Source: Croceivirga thetidis
GTDB taxonomy: Bacteria; Bacteroidota; Bacteroidia; Flavobacteriales; Flavobacteriaceae
Direction: 5' to 3'
Length of the DNA: 64,000 bases
NCBI RefSeq assembly: GCF_012272815.1
Contig: NZ_JAAWWL010000001.1
Span: forward strand, 372,001 to 436,000
Shown here: one piece after another, positions 20,412-28,444 of the stretch
How positions within the stretch are numbered: position 1 is the stretch's first letter
How the letters are laid out: the number at the start of each line of letters is the position of its first letter
Position numbers and translations under genes: made by a program
Notes under the pieces: model-generated
What the model was told of the DNA's origin: nothing
The model's database searches: none
Seen by the model: the letters and a program-made list of their open reading frames with translations, nothing else

Positions 20412-20873
20412 TTAAAATTTTAAAACAACTTTTGCTTCTCTTATTTCAGAAAAAGAAATCTCTTCCTTTTTCTGAACTGTGTGCTTACCCTTGCCAATTG
20501 GTTTCGGCTCTCTGGCCTTCCATTCAAGGGTTATATGTTCTTCATTGGCCTCGGTTAGATTACCTTCGATTTCTCTTTCATTGGTCCTAACCTTCAACTT
20601 TTTACCAATATTCTTTCTGTATTGTCGTGCCAAAAGCAATGGAGCTGTTGCACCTGCAGATGTCACTTCAAGGGAAAAATCTACTTCCTCCCTGTCTAAA
20701 TTGTGCTCAACTGCCCTACTGATTGCGATACAATCGTCAAGGTTAACACCTTCGTCTCCATCAATTACAACCTTAATCGCGTTGTCGGCACCAACCTTTA
20801 AATCTATCAAGAACAAATTAGGTCTTTCATCTAAAGCCTTATTTAAAAGCTCTTCAACTTTTTCTTTAAACAT
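20412..20873 (-). CDS. rimP: Ribosome maturation factor RimP
   Basis: Assists maturation of the 30S subunit. The 153 residues show the alpha-beta N-terminal domain with DEGVNLDDCIAISRAVE, the LEVTSAGAT segment corresponding to the family LEVSSPG motif, and a C-terminal SH3-like barrel. The ATG at 20873 is chosen because the longer frame would start with a TTG at 20885. It is the first gene of the rimP-nusA-infB operon. A terminator-like hairpin ends 17 bp upstream of the start codon, inside the probable leader. Confidence 0.93.
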   Translation of the reverse strand: MFKEKVEELLNKALDERPNLFLIDLKVGADNAIKVVIDGDEGVNLDDCIAISRAVEHNLDREEVDFSLEVTSAGATAPLLLARQYRKNIGKKLKVRTNEREIEGNLTEANEEHITLEWKAREPKPIGKGKHTVQKKEEISFSEIREAKVVLKF

Positions 20874-20890
20874 AAAACCTAGCAATAAAA

Positions 20891-20911
20891 GAGGGGACTC
20901 GAAGTCCCCTC
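20891..20911 (-). terminator. Terminator-like hairpin between tRNA-Gln and rimP, possible leader attenuator
   Basis: A perfect 9-bp GC-rich stem GAGGGGACT / AGTCCCCTC with a 3-nt loop, followed on the minus strand by TTTTATT. It could simply end the tRNA-Gln transcript. However, a -7 box at 20941-20948 would place it inside the 5' leader of rimP-nusA-infB, where it could work as an attenuator. Confidence 0.75.
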
Positions 20912-20940
20912 ATGAATATTCTTCTATTCGTTCAGTGGTG

Positions 20941-20948
20941 CAAATATA
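20941..20948 (-). promoter_or_regulatory. Putative -7 box upstream of rimP
   Basis: The minus strand reads TATATTTG, matching TAnnTTTG. It lies downstream of tRNA-Gln and upstream of the hairpin at 20891-20911, so a transcript from here would carry the hairpin in its leader. No convincing -33 TTTG is seen at the usual distance. Confidence 0.5.
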
Positions 20949-20978
20949 CAACAAAACGTTGGTATTTGCTTTGTTTAG

Positions 20979-21050
20979 TTGGCCCACTAGGACTCGAACC
21001 TAGAATGACGGTACCAAAAACCGGAGTGTTGCCAATTACACCATGGGCCA
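20979..21050 (-). tRNA. tRNA-Gln (anticodon TTG)
   Basis: 72 nt fold into a complete cloverleaf: acceptor TGGCCCA / TGGGCCA with discriminator A, D stem GTGT/ACAC, anticodon loop TTTTGGT with TTG at positions 34-36, and T arm CTAGG-TTCGAGT-CCTAG. The variable region has 4 nt, as in other tRNA-Gln. The outermost anticodon-stem pair is a C-U mismatch (27-43). The CCA end is not encoded. It lies on the same strand upstream of rimP. Confidence 0.95.
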
Positions 21051-21213
21051 TTAAACCAAAAAGCTTATTTGCTTTTGAGCGTGCAAATTTAATACAATCT
21101 TTATTCCCCGCAAATAAATTTGACTGCTTTAATTAGTTAAAGCTTTTGCTAAAATAAGTGTGCCAATCTTCATATTTTGGTAAATTCGCCGCAATTGGCA
21201 AAAGCCTAATCAC

Positions 21214-24200
21214 ATGTTTGCAGAAAACTTTAAAAAATGGAACACCCTTTTTGGGTGGATAACCTTCGCCATTGCCTTAATTACTTATTTCGTAACTGTT
21301 GAACCTACAGGAAGTTTTTGGGATGCAGGCGAATACATAACCACTTCTTCAAAACTACAGGTTGGCCATCCACCTGGTGCACCTTTATTACAAATGATAG
21401 GCGCTTTTTTCTCGCTTTTCGCTTTTGGTGATGCAACCAAAATTGCACTAATGGTCAATATGGTCTCAGTGGTTTCGAGCGCTTTTGCAGTTCTTTTTAC
21501 ATTTTGGATTATCACCAATCTTACCCAAAAATTAATTGGACGAGACAATAAGGACTTAAAAAATAGCCAAGCAATTACCGTTTTGGGTGCTGGTCTGGTT
21601 GGGGCACTAGCCTTTACTTTTTCAGATAGCTTTTGGTTTAATGCGGTTGAAACTGAAGTTTACGCCATGGCCAGTTTCATAATGGCCCTTCTTTTGTGGC
21701 TTGGTCTCAAATGGACAGACAATCTAGATGATCCACGCGGAGATAGGTGGTTGCTTTTAATCTGTTTTGTTGTTGGATTGGTTTTCGGGATTCAATTCAT
21801 GGGATTCTTGGCTATACCTTCAATCGGCCTGCTTTATTTCTTTAAGAAATACAAAAAAATGGACATTAAAAAGTTCATTTTATCTAATGCTGTAGTCGTA
21901 ATTCTATTGGTATTGGTTTACAAATTCTCCTTAACCTACGTACTTAAATTATTCGGATGGAGCGAAGTCTTCTTTGTAAACCAGGTTGGCCTTCCGTTTA
22001 ATTCTGGAACTTTGATAATGGGTCTCTTGTTCGTTGCTGTTTTTTACTTCGCACTTAAATATACAAGAGATAAAAAACTTCATACTGCCAATACGGTTGT
22101 TTTGTGTGTAATGTTCTTGATATTAGGATTTTCATCTTGGTTAATGCTGCCTATTCGTGCTAACTCACAAACTGTTGTTAATGAGAACAATCCGGAAGAT
22201 GCCAGAGCACTTTTAGCCTATTACAATAGAGAACAATATCCTGGTGTTGAAAGCCCCTTTTACGGTGCTTTCTATTCAGATACGTTTGCACCACCTGGTG
22301 GAGATATCGATGATAAGCCCAAATATGAAAAGGACGAAAAATTGGGCAAATACATTGTCGTAAATAAATATAAAGATGCCTTGCAAGGGCCAAACGACAA
22401 ACATGTTGGTATCATGCCGCGCATGTGGAGTGATCAACATGCCGAAAATTACATGCGCTATTTTGGGCGATTGGAATATCGCATTAAACCACAGTATGCA
22501 GGCAACACTGATTTAAGAGATGCTGTGCAGCAGTTCGAACGGATGAACTCGGCAGGGCAAATTGATACCGAGCAATATTTAGACTTTTTGCGAAGTTTTT
22601 CAGATTATATAGATGTTCAACCCCCTTCCTTTGTTGATAATATTGGGTATTTGTTCGAATTTCAATGGAGTTATATGTACCTGCGCTATTTTATGTGGAA
22701 TTTTGTGGGTAGACAAAATGATGTTCAAGGCCGTTATGATGGCAATGGTGAATGGAGAAGTGGCATCAAATTTATTGATTCGGCGCTATTTAGAAGTCAA
22801 GACAACCTTCCTTCCGATGTGTTGAACAATAAAGCGAGAAACGTCTATTTTTTCTTACCCCTTATTCTAGGTATAATCGGTATCTTTTTCCAGATTTCAA
22901 GAAACCCAAAACAATTTTGGGTGCTTTTCGTCTTCTTTATTTTTACTGGTCTTGCCATACAATTTTATACTAACCCATACATCTTTCAGCCTAGGGAACG
23001 AGATTATTCTTTAGTCGGTTCGTTTTTTATCTTCTGCATATGGATTGGATTAGGGGTATATGGACTCTTTGAAGAAACCAAAAAACTGATTAAGCCGAAA
23101 ATGGCGGCCCCGATAACCGCTGCGATCTGCCTTTTAGCGGTACCCTTCTTGATGGCTTATCAAAATTGGGATGATCATGACCGTTCTGGTAGATACACAG
23201 CAAACTCAACAGCAAAATCCTATTTGGACTCTTGTCAAGAAGATGCTGGAGCTATATTGTTTACCATTGGAGACAACGATACCTTTCCGCTTTGGTATGT
23301 TCAAGAAATTGAAGATTATAGAACTGATGTTAGAATTGTCAACACAAGTCTTTTTGCAACCGACTGGTACATCGACCAGATGAAGAGACAAGCGTATCAA
23401 AGTCCCCCCATTCCATCACAATTGACCCATGAAAAATATCGATATGGCACTAGAGACGCAGTATATTTTCAAGGTTTGACCGAAAATCGATGGGACATAA
23501 AGGACTTTATGAACTGGATTGGCAGTGATAAACCCCAGACTAAATTCAGAAGTATATTAGAACGCCAAGGGGCCGATTTAAGTGAATACTCGGAAAGCAA
23601 CTTAGATATAGTTTTCTACCCAACCAATAAAATTCGAATACCGGTCAACAAACAAAATGTATTGGAAAGTGGATTGGTTAAGGAAAAGGACTCTGCATTG
23701 ATATTGGACTATATCGACATTGATCTTCCTAAAAGTGCTTTGCCTAAAAATCGCATTTTAATGCTTGATATTATTGCGAACAACGATTGGAAAAGGCCCA
23801 TCTATTTCTCTGGAGGTAGTTTTGACAATGCCGAATATATCTGGATGAAAGATTATTTGCAGATGGATGGATTGGTCTACAAATTGGTTCCCATTAAAAC
23901 CAAAAATAGAAGTTCTTTTGAAATGGGAAGGATTGATACTGAGTTATGTTATGACATTGTCAAAAAATGGCAATGGGGTAACTCTGGAAGTTCAGAAATT
24001 TACCATGACCCGCAAACACGTTCCCAAGGACTTTCTTTTCGGGGCAATATGGCACGTTTGATGGAAAAATTGATAGAAGAAGATAAAATCGATAAAGCCA
24101 AGGATGTTATTGATATTGCCATGACCAATGTGCCCTTTGAGCATTTTGGCTTTTACGCCTTCGTTGAACCATTTTTGGATGGCTACTATAAAGTTGGGGA

Positions 24201-24549
24201 AACGGAAAAAGCTCGTGAGTTATTTGAAAAACTTAAAAAAGTATATCAAGAGCGTTTGGAGTATTATGCGTACATACCAGATGACGAACAATATGACAAT
24301 CTTGAAGATATTATCGGTGATTTAGAGGCATACCAGCGTCTTGTATTCATGCTCTCAGAAAACGGCGATACCACCCAAGCTGAAAAAGAAAGTTTGATTC
24401 TTCAAGACTACATTGGGCTATTTGAAGATTACGTTGAAACTGGGGAAGACTACCCACCAATGCTTCCTGATGAGAATGAAATTATCGGGAAGTCTGCAGC
24501 ATTTGATACCATTCAGCCTGCAGAAGATTCAGTAGTTACAGAAAATTAG
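21214..24549 (+). CDS. DUF2723 family membrane protein (protein O-mannosyltransferase-like)
   Basis: Large inner-membrane protein of the DUF2723 family, typical of Bacteroidota and distantly similar to GT-C glycosyltransferases; the substrate is unknown. The N-terminus has PTGSFWDAGEYITTS and GHPPGAPL, the conserved loop where GT-C enzymes hold a catalytic acid (DAGE here). About 12 membrane segments lie in residues 10-330 and 530-680. The remainder is soluble, with NDTFPLWYVQEIE near residue 690 and a helical TPR-like C-terminal part (about 950-1080). It is monocistronic and convergent with the thioredoxin-fold gene, 6 bp apart. A role in protein or envelope glycosylation is inference. Confidence 0.85.
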   Translation: MFAENFKKWNTLFGWITFAIALITYFVTVEPTGSFWDAGEYITTSSKLQVGHPPGAPLLQMIGAFFSLFAFGDATKIALMVNMVSVVSSAFAVLFTFWIITNLTQKLIGRDNKDLKNSQAITVLGAGLVGALAFTFSDSFWFNAVETEVYAMASFIMALLLWLGLKWTDNLDDPRGDRWLLLICFVVGLVFGIQFMGFLAIPSIGLLYFFKKYKKMDIKKFILSNAVVVILLVLVYKFSLTYVLKLFGWSEVFFVNQVGLPFNSGTLIMGLLFVAVFYFALKYTRDKKLHTANTVVLCVMFLILGFSSWLMLPIRANSQTVVNENNPEDARALLAYYNREQYPGVESPFYGAFYSDTFAPPGGDIDDKPKYEKDEKLGKYIVVNKYKDALQGPNDKHVGIMPRMWSDQHAENYMRYFGRLEYRIKPQYAGNTDLRDAVQQFERMNSAGQIDTEQYLDFLRSFSDYIDVQPPSFVDNIGYLFEFQWSYMYLRYFMWNFVGRQNDVQGRYDGNGEWRSGIKFIDSALFRSQDNLPSDVLNNKARNVYFFLPLILGIIGIFFQISRNPKQFWVLFVFFIFTGLAIQFYTNPYIFQPRERDYSLVGSFFIFCIWIGLGVYGLFEETKKLIKPKMAAPITAAICLLAVPFLMAYQNWDDHDRSGRYTANSTAKSYLDSCQEDAGAILFTIGDNDTFPLWYVQEIEDYRTDVRIVNTSLFATDWYIDQMKRQAYQSPPIPSQLTHEKYRYGTRDAVYFQGLTENRWDIKDFMNWIGSDKPQTKFRSILERQGADLSEYSESNLDIVFYPTNKIRIPVNKQNVLESGLVKEKDSALILDYIDIDLPKSALPKNRILMLDIIANNDWKRPIYFSGGSFDNAEYIWMKDYLQMDGLVYKLVPIKTKNRSSFEMGRIDTELCYDIVKKWQWGNSGSSEIYHDPQTRSQGLSFRGNMARLMEKLIEEDKIDKAKDVIDIAMTNVPFEHFGFYAFVEPFLDGYYKVGETEKARELFEKLKKVYQERLEYYAYIPDDEQYDNLEDIIGDLEAYQRLVFMLSENGDTTQAEKESLILQDYIGLFEDYVETGEDYPPMLPDENEIIGKSAAFDTIQPAEDSVVTEN

Positions 24550-24555
24550 TGAAGA

Positions 24556-24852
24556 TTAAACGTACTCGTTAAGAATACCGATAAGGGTATTGGCATCTTG
24601 TTCGCCACTTTGACGCCATACCATTTCACCCTTTTTGTAAATCATCAAAGTTGGTAATCCTTTAATACGCAAAGCTTGGGATAGCTCTTTGTTTTTATCG
24701 ACATCAATTTTGATGACCTTGCCCTTATCGCCAAGTGCTGCAGCAACATCCTTCAATACAGGATGCATTGCGGTTGATTGTTCGTTCCAATCAGCGTAAA
24801 AGTCCAGAAGGACCGGGATGTCTAAATCAATTAATTCACCAAATTTTGACAT
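24556..24852 (-). CDS. Thioredoxin-fold protein lacking the CxxC active site
   Basis: 98-residue cytoplasmic protein with a complete thioredoxin fold: VLLDFYADW, KVIKIDVDKN, the cis-proline segment KGLPTLMIYKKGE and a C-terminal helix. Where thioredoxin has WCGPC this protein has WNEQS, so both redox cysteines are gone and no other cysteine is present. It cannot act as a classical dithiol reductase; a chaperone-like or binding role is possible. No frameshift or stop is seen, so the fold is kept by selection. A TACTTTTG box on the minus strand at 24873-24880 is a likely promoter element. Confidence 0.85.
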   Translation of the reverse strand: MSKFGELIDLDIPVLLDFYADWNEQSTAMHPVLKDVAAALGDKGKVIKIDVDKNKELSQALRIKGLPTLMIYKKGEMVWRQSGEQDANTLIGILNEYV

Positions 24853-24872
24853 GCAGAATTCAATTTTCTGAC

Positions 24873-24880
24873 CAAAAGTA
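24873..24880 (-). promoter_or_regulatory. Putative -7 box of the thioredoxin-fold gene
   Basis: The minus strand reads TACTTTTG (TAnnTTTG), 20 bp upstream of the ATG at 24852. No good -33 element is visible. Confidence 0.4.
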
Positions 24881-24988
24881 ACAAAATTTGTTAAAGTTAT
24901 ACATTAAGTTATCGCTTTAGTATTTTGATTCAGGGTTAAATTCGAGTTAAACAAAAGCGAAGTAAAATTTTAGGGTTGCAAACAAAAA

Positions 24989-25012
24989 AAGCAGCATTAA
25001 AAAATGCTGCTT
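24989..25012 (-). terminator. Intrinsic terminator downstream of the metallophosphoesterase gene
   Basis: A perfect 10-bp stem AAGCAGCATT / AATGCTGCTT with a 4-nt loop, followed on the minus strand by a T run. It lies about 200 bp beyond the stop of the metallophosphoesterase gene, so that mRNA would have a long 3' untranslated region. Confidence 0.8.
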
Positions 25013-25208
25013 CTAACACATATCACCTAAAAAATCAATTATTTATTACGCTACTCTTGTTAACAAAAGAACACTACTAACTTTAAAGACAAGAGATTAA
25101 TACTTGATTCTGAAGCTAAATTATGGCAAGGATAATTACCGAAACCGGATTTAAGCTACATGGAACAATGCTATCGGTGAATGGCAAAATTTAAAAGGTA
25201 GAAGAATT

Positions 25209-26444
25209 CTAAGCCGATTTTTTTCTTTTAAGTTTCAATACAGTAATCTCAGGCCAAATTCCAACTCTGCCGGGATAACCAATAAAACCAAAACCTCGAT
25301 TTACGTTTATAAATTGACCCATTTCATTGTAGAGGCCAGCCCAATATTTATAACGCCATTTGACCGGACTCCATTTTATCAATCCGGGAATTTCAACTCC
25401 AAACTGCATTCCGTGGGTATGCCCACTTAAAGTCAAATGAAAATGGTAATCATCAGAAATAACCTCGTCTTCCCAATGCGATGGGTCATGGCTCATCAAA
25501 ATCTTAAAATCATCTTTGGCAACTCCAGATTTTGCCTTTTGTAAGTCACCGGCCTTTTTAAAACCTCCCCTACCCCAGTTTTCAACTCCCATAAGGACTA
25601 TTTTTTGACCATCCCTTTCCAAGAAACGATGTTCATCTAGAAGTAGATCAAAACCCATCTCTCTTTGCAAATTCTTCAAATCCTCCAAATTTTGAGCCTT
25701 TGCTTCTTGTGACGGCCATTGTGTATAATCACCGTAATCATGATTTCCAAGAACAGAATAAACACCGTCTTTGGCACTTAATTTTGAGAAAATAGCTGCC
25801 CAAGGTCGTAACTCTTCACATTTATCATTTACAATATCTCCCGTAAAGAGGATAACGTCACTTTGCTGCTCATTGATTAAATCAACACCATAGGCAACCT
25901 TGTCTCGATCATCAAAACTTCCACTATGAATATCAGATATCTGTGTAATTTGATATCCATCAAAGGCTTCAGGTAAATCATCAAATTCCAATTCGTAGGT
26001 GAGAACTTTATAATTATACTTACCCCGGTACATACCAAAAAGCAGCGCCCCAAACGGGATGGCTGCTAAACCGAGTCCTATTCCACTAACAAACTTACGC
26101 CTAGAAGGAAAATACTTCCCACCTTCCCCTGTAACTCCAGCAATTTTGTTAAACCCATATACCGAGAGACGTACCACATCTTCCAGTAAAAGAAAAAAAC
26201 CAAGGAAAAGTGCCAATAAAAAGAAGGAAAAAAATACGCCCCCCGCGATAGCTATTTGGCTACGCATAGGTGTATTAGGGTCTGCAGTGACCAACTTGAC
26301 AATTAAAACCGCCCAAACAGAGAAAAAAGCAATGGCATACGCCCAATGCCACCAAGCGCTCTTAAAAAGGGTTCGAAATGCTTGAAATCCATAAATGGAT
26401 AAAGCAATATAGATAATTGATAGTATGACTAGAAATCTTGTCAT
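25209..26444 (-). CDS. Membrane-anchored metallophosphoesterase
   Basis: Calcineurin-like phosphoesterase with an N-terminal membrane region. Residues 1-150 hold about four hydrophobic segments. The catalytic domain (about 160-400) shows the dinuclear-metal motifs QISDIHSGSFDD, LFTGDIVND, VLGNHDYGDY, LMSHDPSHW and LSGHTHGMQFG. The fold matches YkuE/LpxH-type and UDP-diacylglucosamine-like phosphoesterases with transmembrane anchors; the substrate is unknown. It is followed by a long untranslated tail and a terminator, and preceded by cutC 57 bp away on the same strand. Confidence 0.88.
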   Translation of the reverse strand: MTRFLVILSIIYIALSIYGFQAFRTLFKSAWWHWAYAIAFFSVWAVLIVKLVTADPNTPMRSQIAIAGGVFFSFFLLALFLGFFLLLEDVVRLSVYGFNKIAGVTGEGGKYFPSRRKFVSGIGLGLAAIPFGALLFGMYRGKYNYKVLTYELEFDDLPEAFDGYQITQISDIHSGSFDDRDKVAYGVDLINEQQSDVILFTGDIVNDKCEELRPWAAIFSKLSAKDGVYSVLGNHDYGDYTQWPSQEAKAQNLEDLKNLQREMGFDLLLDEHRFLERDGQKIVLMGVENWGRGGFKKAGDLQKAKSGVAKDDFKILMSHDPSHWEDEVISDDYHFHLTLSGHTHGMQFGVEIPGLIKWSPVKWRYKYWAGLYNEMGQFINVNRGFGFIGYPGRVGIWPEITVLKLKRKKSA

Positions 26445-26501
26445 TGGAGTGTTTTTTTACAAAAGTATTTGAATATGAATGAAGCCGTTACGGTTTTGAG
26501 T

Positions 26502-27224
26502 TTATTTAACTGCATTGATGACTTGACGAACAACTTCTGAATCTGTTACTGCAACCTGATGCTCTTGTAAATGTTTTGCAGATGACATAGGTATTTTATG
26601 ACTTACATTGACCACCTGGCCAAATTTTGAGCCTGACAAATGGATTGCAGAAAGACCAGCTTCTTTAAAAAGTAAAGCATTTGAAAGGTTGATTCCCCCG
26701 CCAGCCATCACTTGGACTTTTGACGTTTTTTCTTGAAGCTCTAACAACAGTTTTAGCGCGACATCTGCATTCGGTTGTTGACCAGAGGTTAGAACAGTAT
26801 CCACACCCAATTCGTCTAATTCAGTAATGGCATCATGTGGATTGACCACCCAATCAAATGCACGATGAAATGTGAATTTCATTGATTTGGCTGCTTCAAT
26901 CAATTCTGCAGTTTGGTCTCGATGCACGTAAAAATCCTTGGTCAATACGCCCGTCACAATACCATTTACGCCAATTTCCCTGCAAAAAGCTATGTTCGTC
27001 TTCATAACCTTCAATTCGGAATCAGAATAGCTAAAATGTCCGCCTCTAGGGCGAATTAAAACATGTATCGGGATTTCAAGTGCTTCCTTAACTAACTTTA
27101 AAAGTCCGTAAGATGGGGTCAAGCCTCCAACCCCGAGTTCTGAACAAAGTTCAATTCGGTCCGCGCCTGCCTTTTGGGCATTTAATGCTGATTCCAATGA
27201 GTTACAACAGACTTCTACTAGCAT
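26502..27224 (-). CDS. cutC: CutC family protein
   Basis: TIM-barrel protein of the CutC family, first linked to copper homeostasis, though a direct metal role is uncertain. The 240 residues include the signature VEVCCNSLESALNAQKAGA at the start, RIELCSELGVGGLTPS, HVLIRPRGG, FHRAFDWV, VLTSGQQPNA and VMAGGGIN. It is cytoplasmic. It begins 92 bp from the divergent glycosylasparaginase gene. Confidence 0.92.
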   Translation of the reverse strand: MLVEVCCNSLESALNAQKAGADRIELCSELGVGGLTPSYGLLKLVKEALEIPIHVLIRPRGGHFSYSDSELKVMKTNIAFCREIGVNGIVTGVLTKDFYVHRDQTAELIEAAKSMKFTFHRAFDWVVNPHDAITELDELGVDTVLTSGQQPNADVALKLLLELQEKTSKVQVMAGGGINLSNALLFKEAGLSAIHLSGSKFGQVVNVSHKIPMSSAKHLQEHQVAVTDSEVVRQVINAVK

Positions 27225-27316
27225 CCTATTAATTTTTACACTCCTTCAGAGGCAGAAGTCCAAAGATAGGAGCATTCAGTTCAAATCGGTATCTTGAGTA
27301 CAAATATTCCAACTAT

Positions 27317-28327
27317 ATGAACAGACGAAAATTCCTTAGAAATTCGAGCTTGGGTAGCGCAGGTTTGGCCACTGCCACAGTTTTGACATCTTGTAAAAAT
27401 GAAACTGATAAAAGTATCGACAATACAAAAGAAGCAAACAAACCGATAGTGGTCTGCACTTGGGATTTCAAGAACGCCTCAGCCAAAGCATGGGAAGTAT
27501 TGAATGGGGATGGCAATGCTTTAGATGCCGTGGAACAAGGAGTCCGGATAGAAGAGGCGGATGTTAGCAACGAAACGGTTGGCAAAGGTGGTCGGCCAGA
27601 TAGAGATGGTAATGTGACCTTAGATGCTTGCATTATGGATAAGGATGGAAACTGTGGCTCTGTGGTATACCTACAAAATATCGCTCACCCCATTTCGGTT
27701 GCACGCAGAGTAATGGAAGAAACACCGCATATCATTCTAGCTGGAAAAGGTGCGGAACAATTTGCCTATGAACAAGGTTTTAAAAAAGAAGATTTACTTA
27801 CAGAAAGCACCAGAGCGCAATATAAAGAATGGCTGAAAACCTCAAAATATGAAACCACCATTAATATCGAAAACCACGACACCATTGGCATGCTAGCTAT
27901 TGATGGCAATGGTGATATTGCTGGCGCTTGCACCACTTCTGGCATGGCATACAAGGTTGCCGGTCGAGTGGGTGATTCACCCATAATCGGTGCAGGCCTT
28001 TATGTTGACAACGAAGTTGGGGGAGCAACAGCAACAGGAGTCGGAGAAGAAGTGATCCGGACTGTTGGCAGTTTTTTGATTGTAGAATTAATGCGACAAG
28101 GCAAAACTCCGCAAGAGGCCTGTGAAGAAGGAGTAAAGCGTATAATGAAAAAGAATGAAGGTCGGAAGGATTTTCAGATTGGTTTTCTGGCCATCAATAA
28201 AAATGGCGAAACTGGAGCCTATTGTGTTCATCCTGGATTTAGCTATCGTAAATATGACCCAACAGGTCATGAAAACGTTCCTTCTAATAGTTTCTATAAA
28301 AACACGGAGGACCACATAATTTCATGA
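27317..28327 (+). CDS. N4-(beta-N-acetylglucosaminyl)-L-asparaginase (glycosylasparaginase)
   Basis: Ntn-hydrolase that cleaves the GlcNAc-Asn bond of N-glycosylated asparagine. The autoproteolysis site is seen in NHDTIGMLAID, where the threonine becomes the new N-terminus and nucleophile, with the following GRVGDSPIIGAGLYVDNEVG lining the substrate pocket. The N-terminus has a Tat motif RRKFLR and a lipobox-like TSC (about Cys26), so export and lipid anchoring are likely. Length 336 fits the family. It may work in glycoprotein scavenging. It is divergent from cutC. Confidence 0.9.
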   Translation: MNRRKFLRNSSLGSAGLATATVLTSCKNETDKSIDNTKEANKPIVVCTWDFKNASAKAWEVLNGDGNALDAVEQGVRIEEADVSNETVGKGGRPDRDGNVTLDACIMDKDGNCGSVVYLQNIAHPISVARRVMEETPHIILAGKGAEQFAYEQGFKKEDLLTESTRAQYKEWLKTSKYETTINIENHDTIGMLAIDGNGDIAGACTTSGMAYKVAGRVGDSPIIGAGLYVDNEVGGATATGVGEEVIRTVGSFLIVELMRQGKTPQEACEEGVKRIMKKNEGRKDFQIGFLAINKNGETGAYCVHPGFSYRKYDPTGHENVPSNSFYKNTEDHIIS

Positions 28328-28444
28328 TTGGTCATTTTGTTGATTAGTCTTTAAAAATCACTCTTGATTCTGATTTCTTTTTACCTATTTTTAGTTTTGG
28401 TCATTCTGTGAAAATATCAAAGACCACATCCTAACTTTAAAAAC

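Larger units (their letters stand above)
24853..25208. other. Intergenic region without a supported gene
   Basis: 356 bp between the thioredoxin-fold gene and the metallophosphoesterase gene. It holds the probable -7 box of the thioredoxin-fold gene (24873-24880) and a terminator hairpin (24989-25012). The remaining 200 bp are AT-rich with stops in all frames apart from a 23-codon frame at 25122-25193 that has no support. Confidence 0.6.

Noticed and set aside
20979-21050. tRNA-Gln as a decayed pseudogene because of the C-U mismatch at 27-43
   Set aside because: All other stems are perfect and the anticodon loop is intact, and one outer mismatch is tolerated.
25122-25193. 23-codon open frame starting with ATG in the intergenic region after the terminator
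   Set aside because: Very short, no ribosome-binding or promoter signal, and no similarity recognised.
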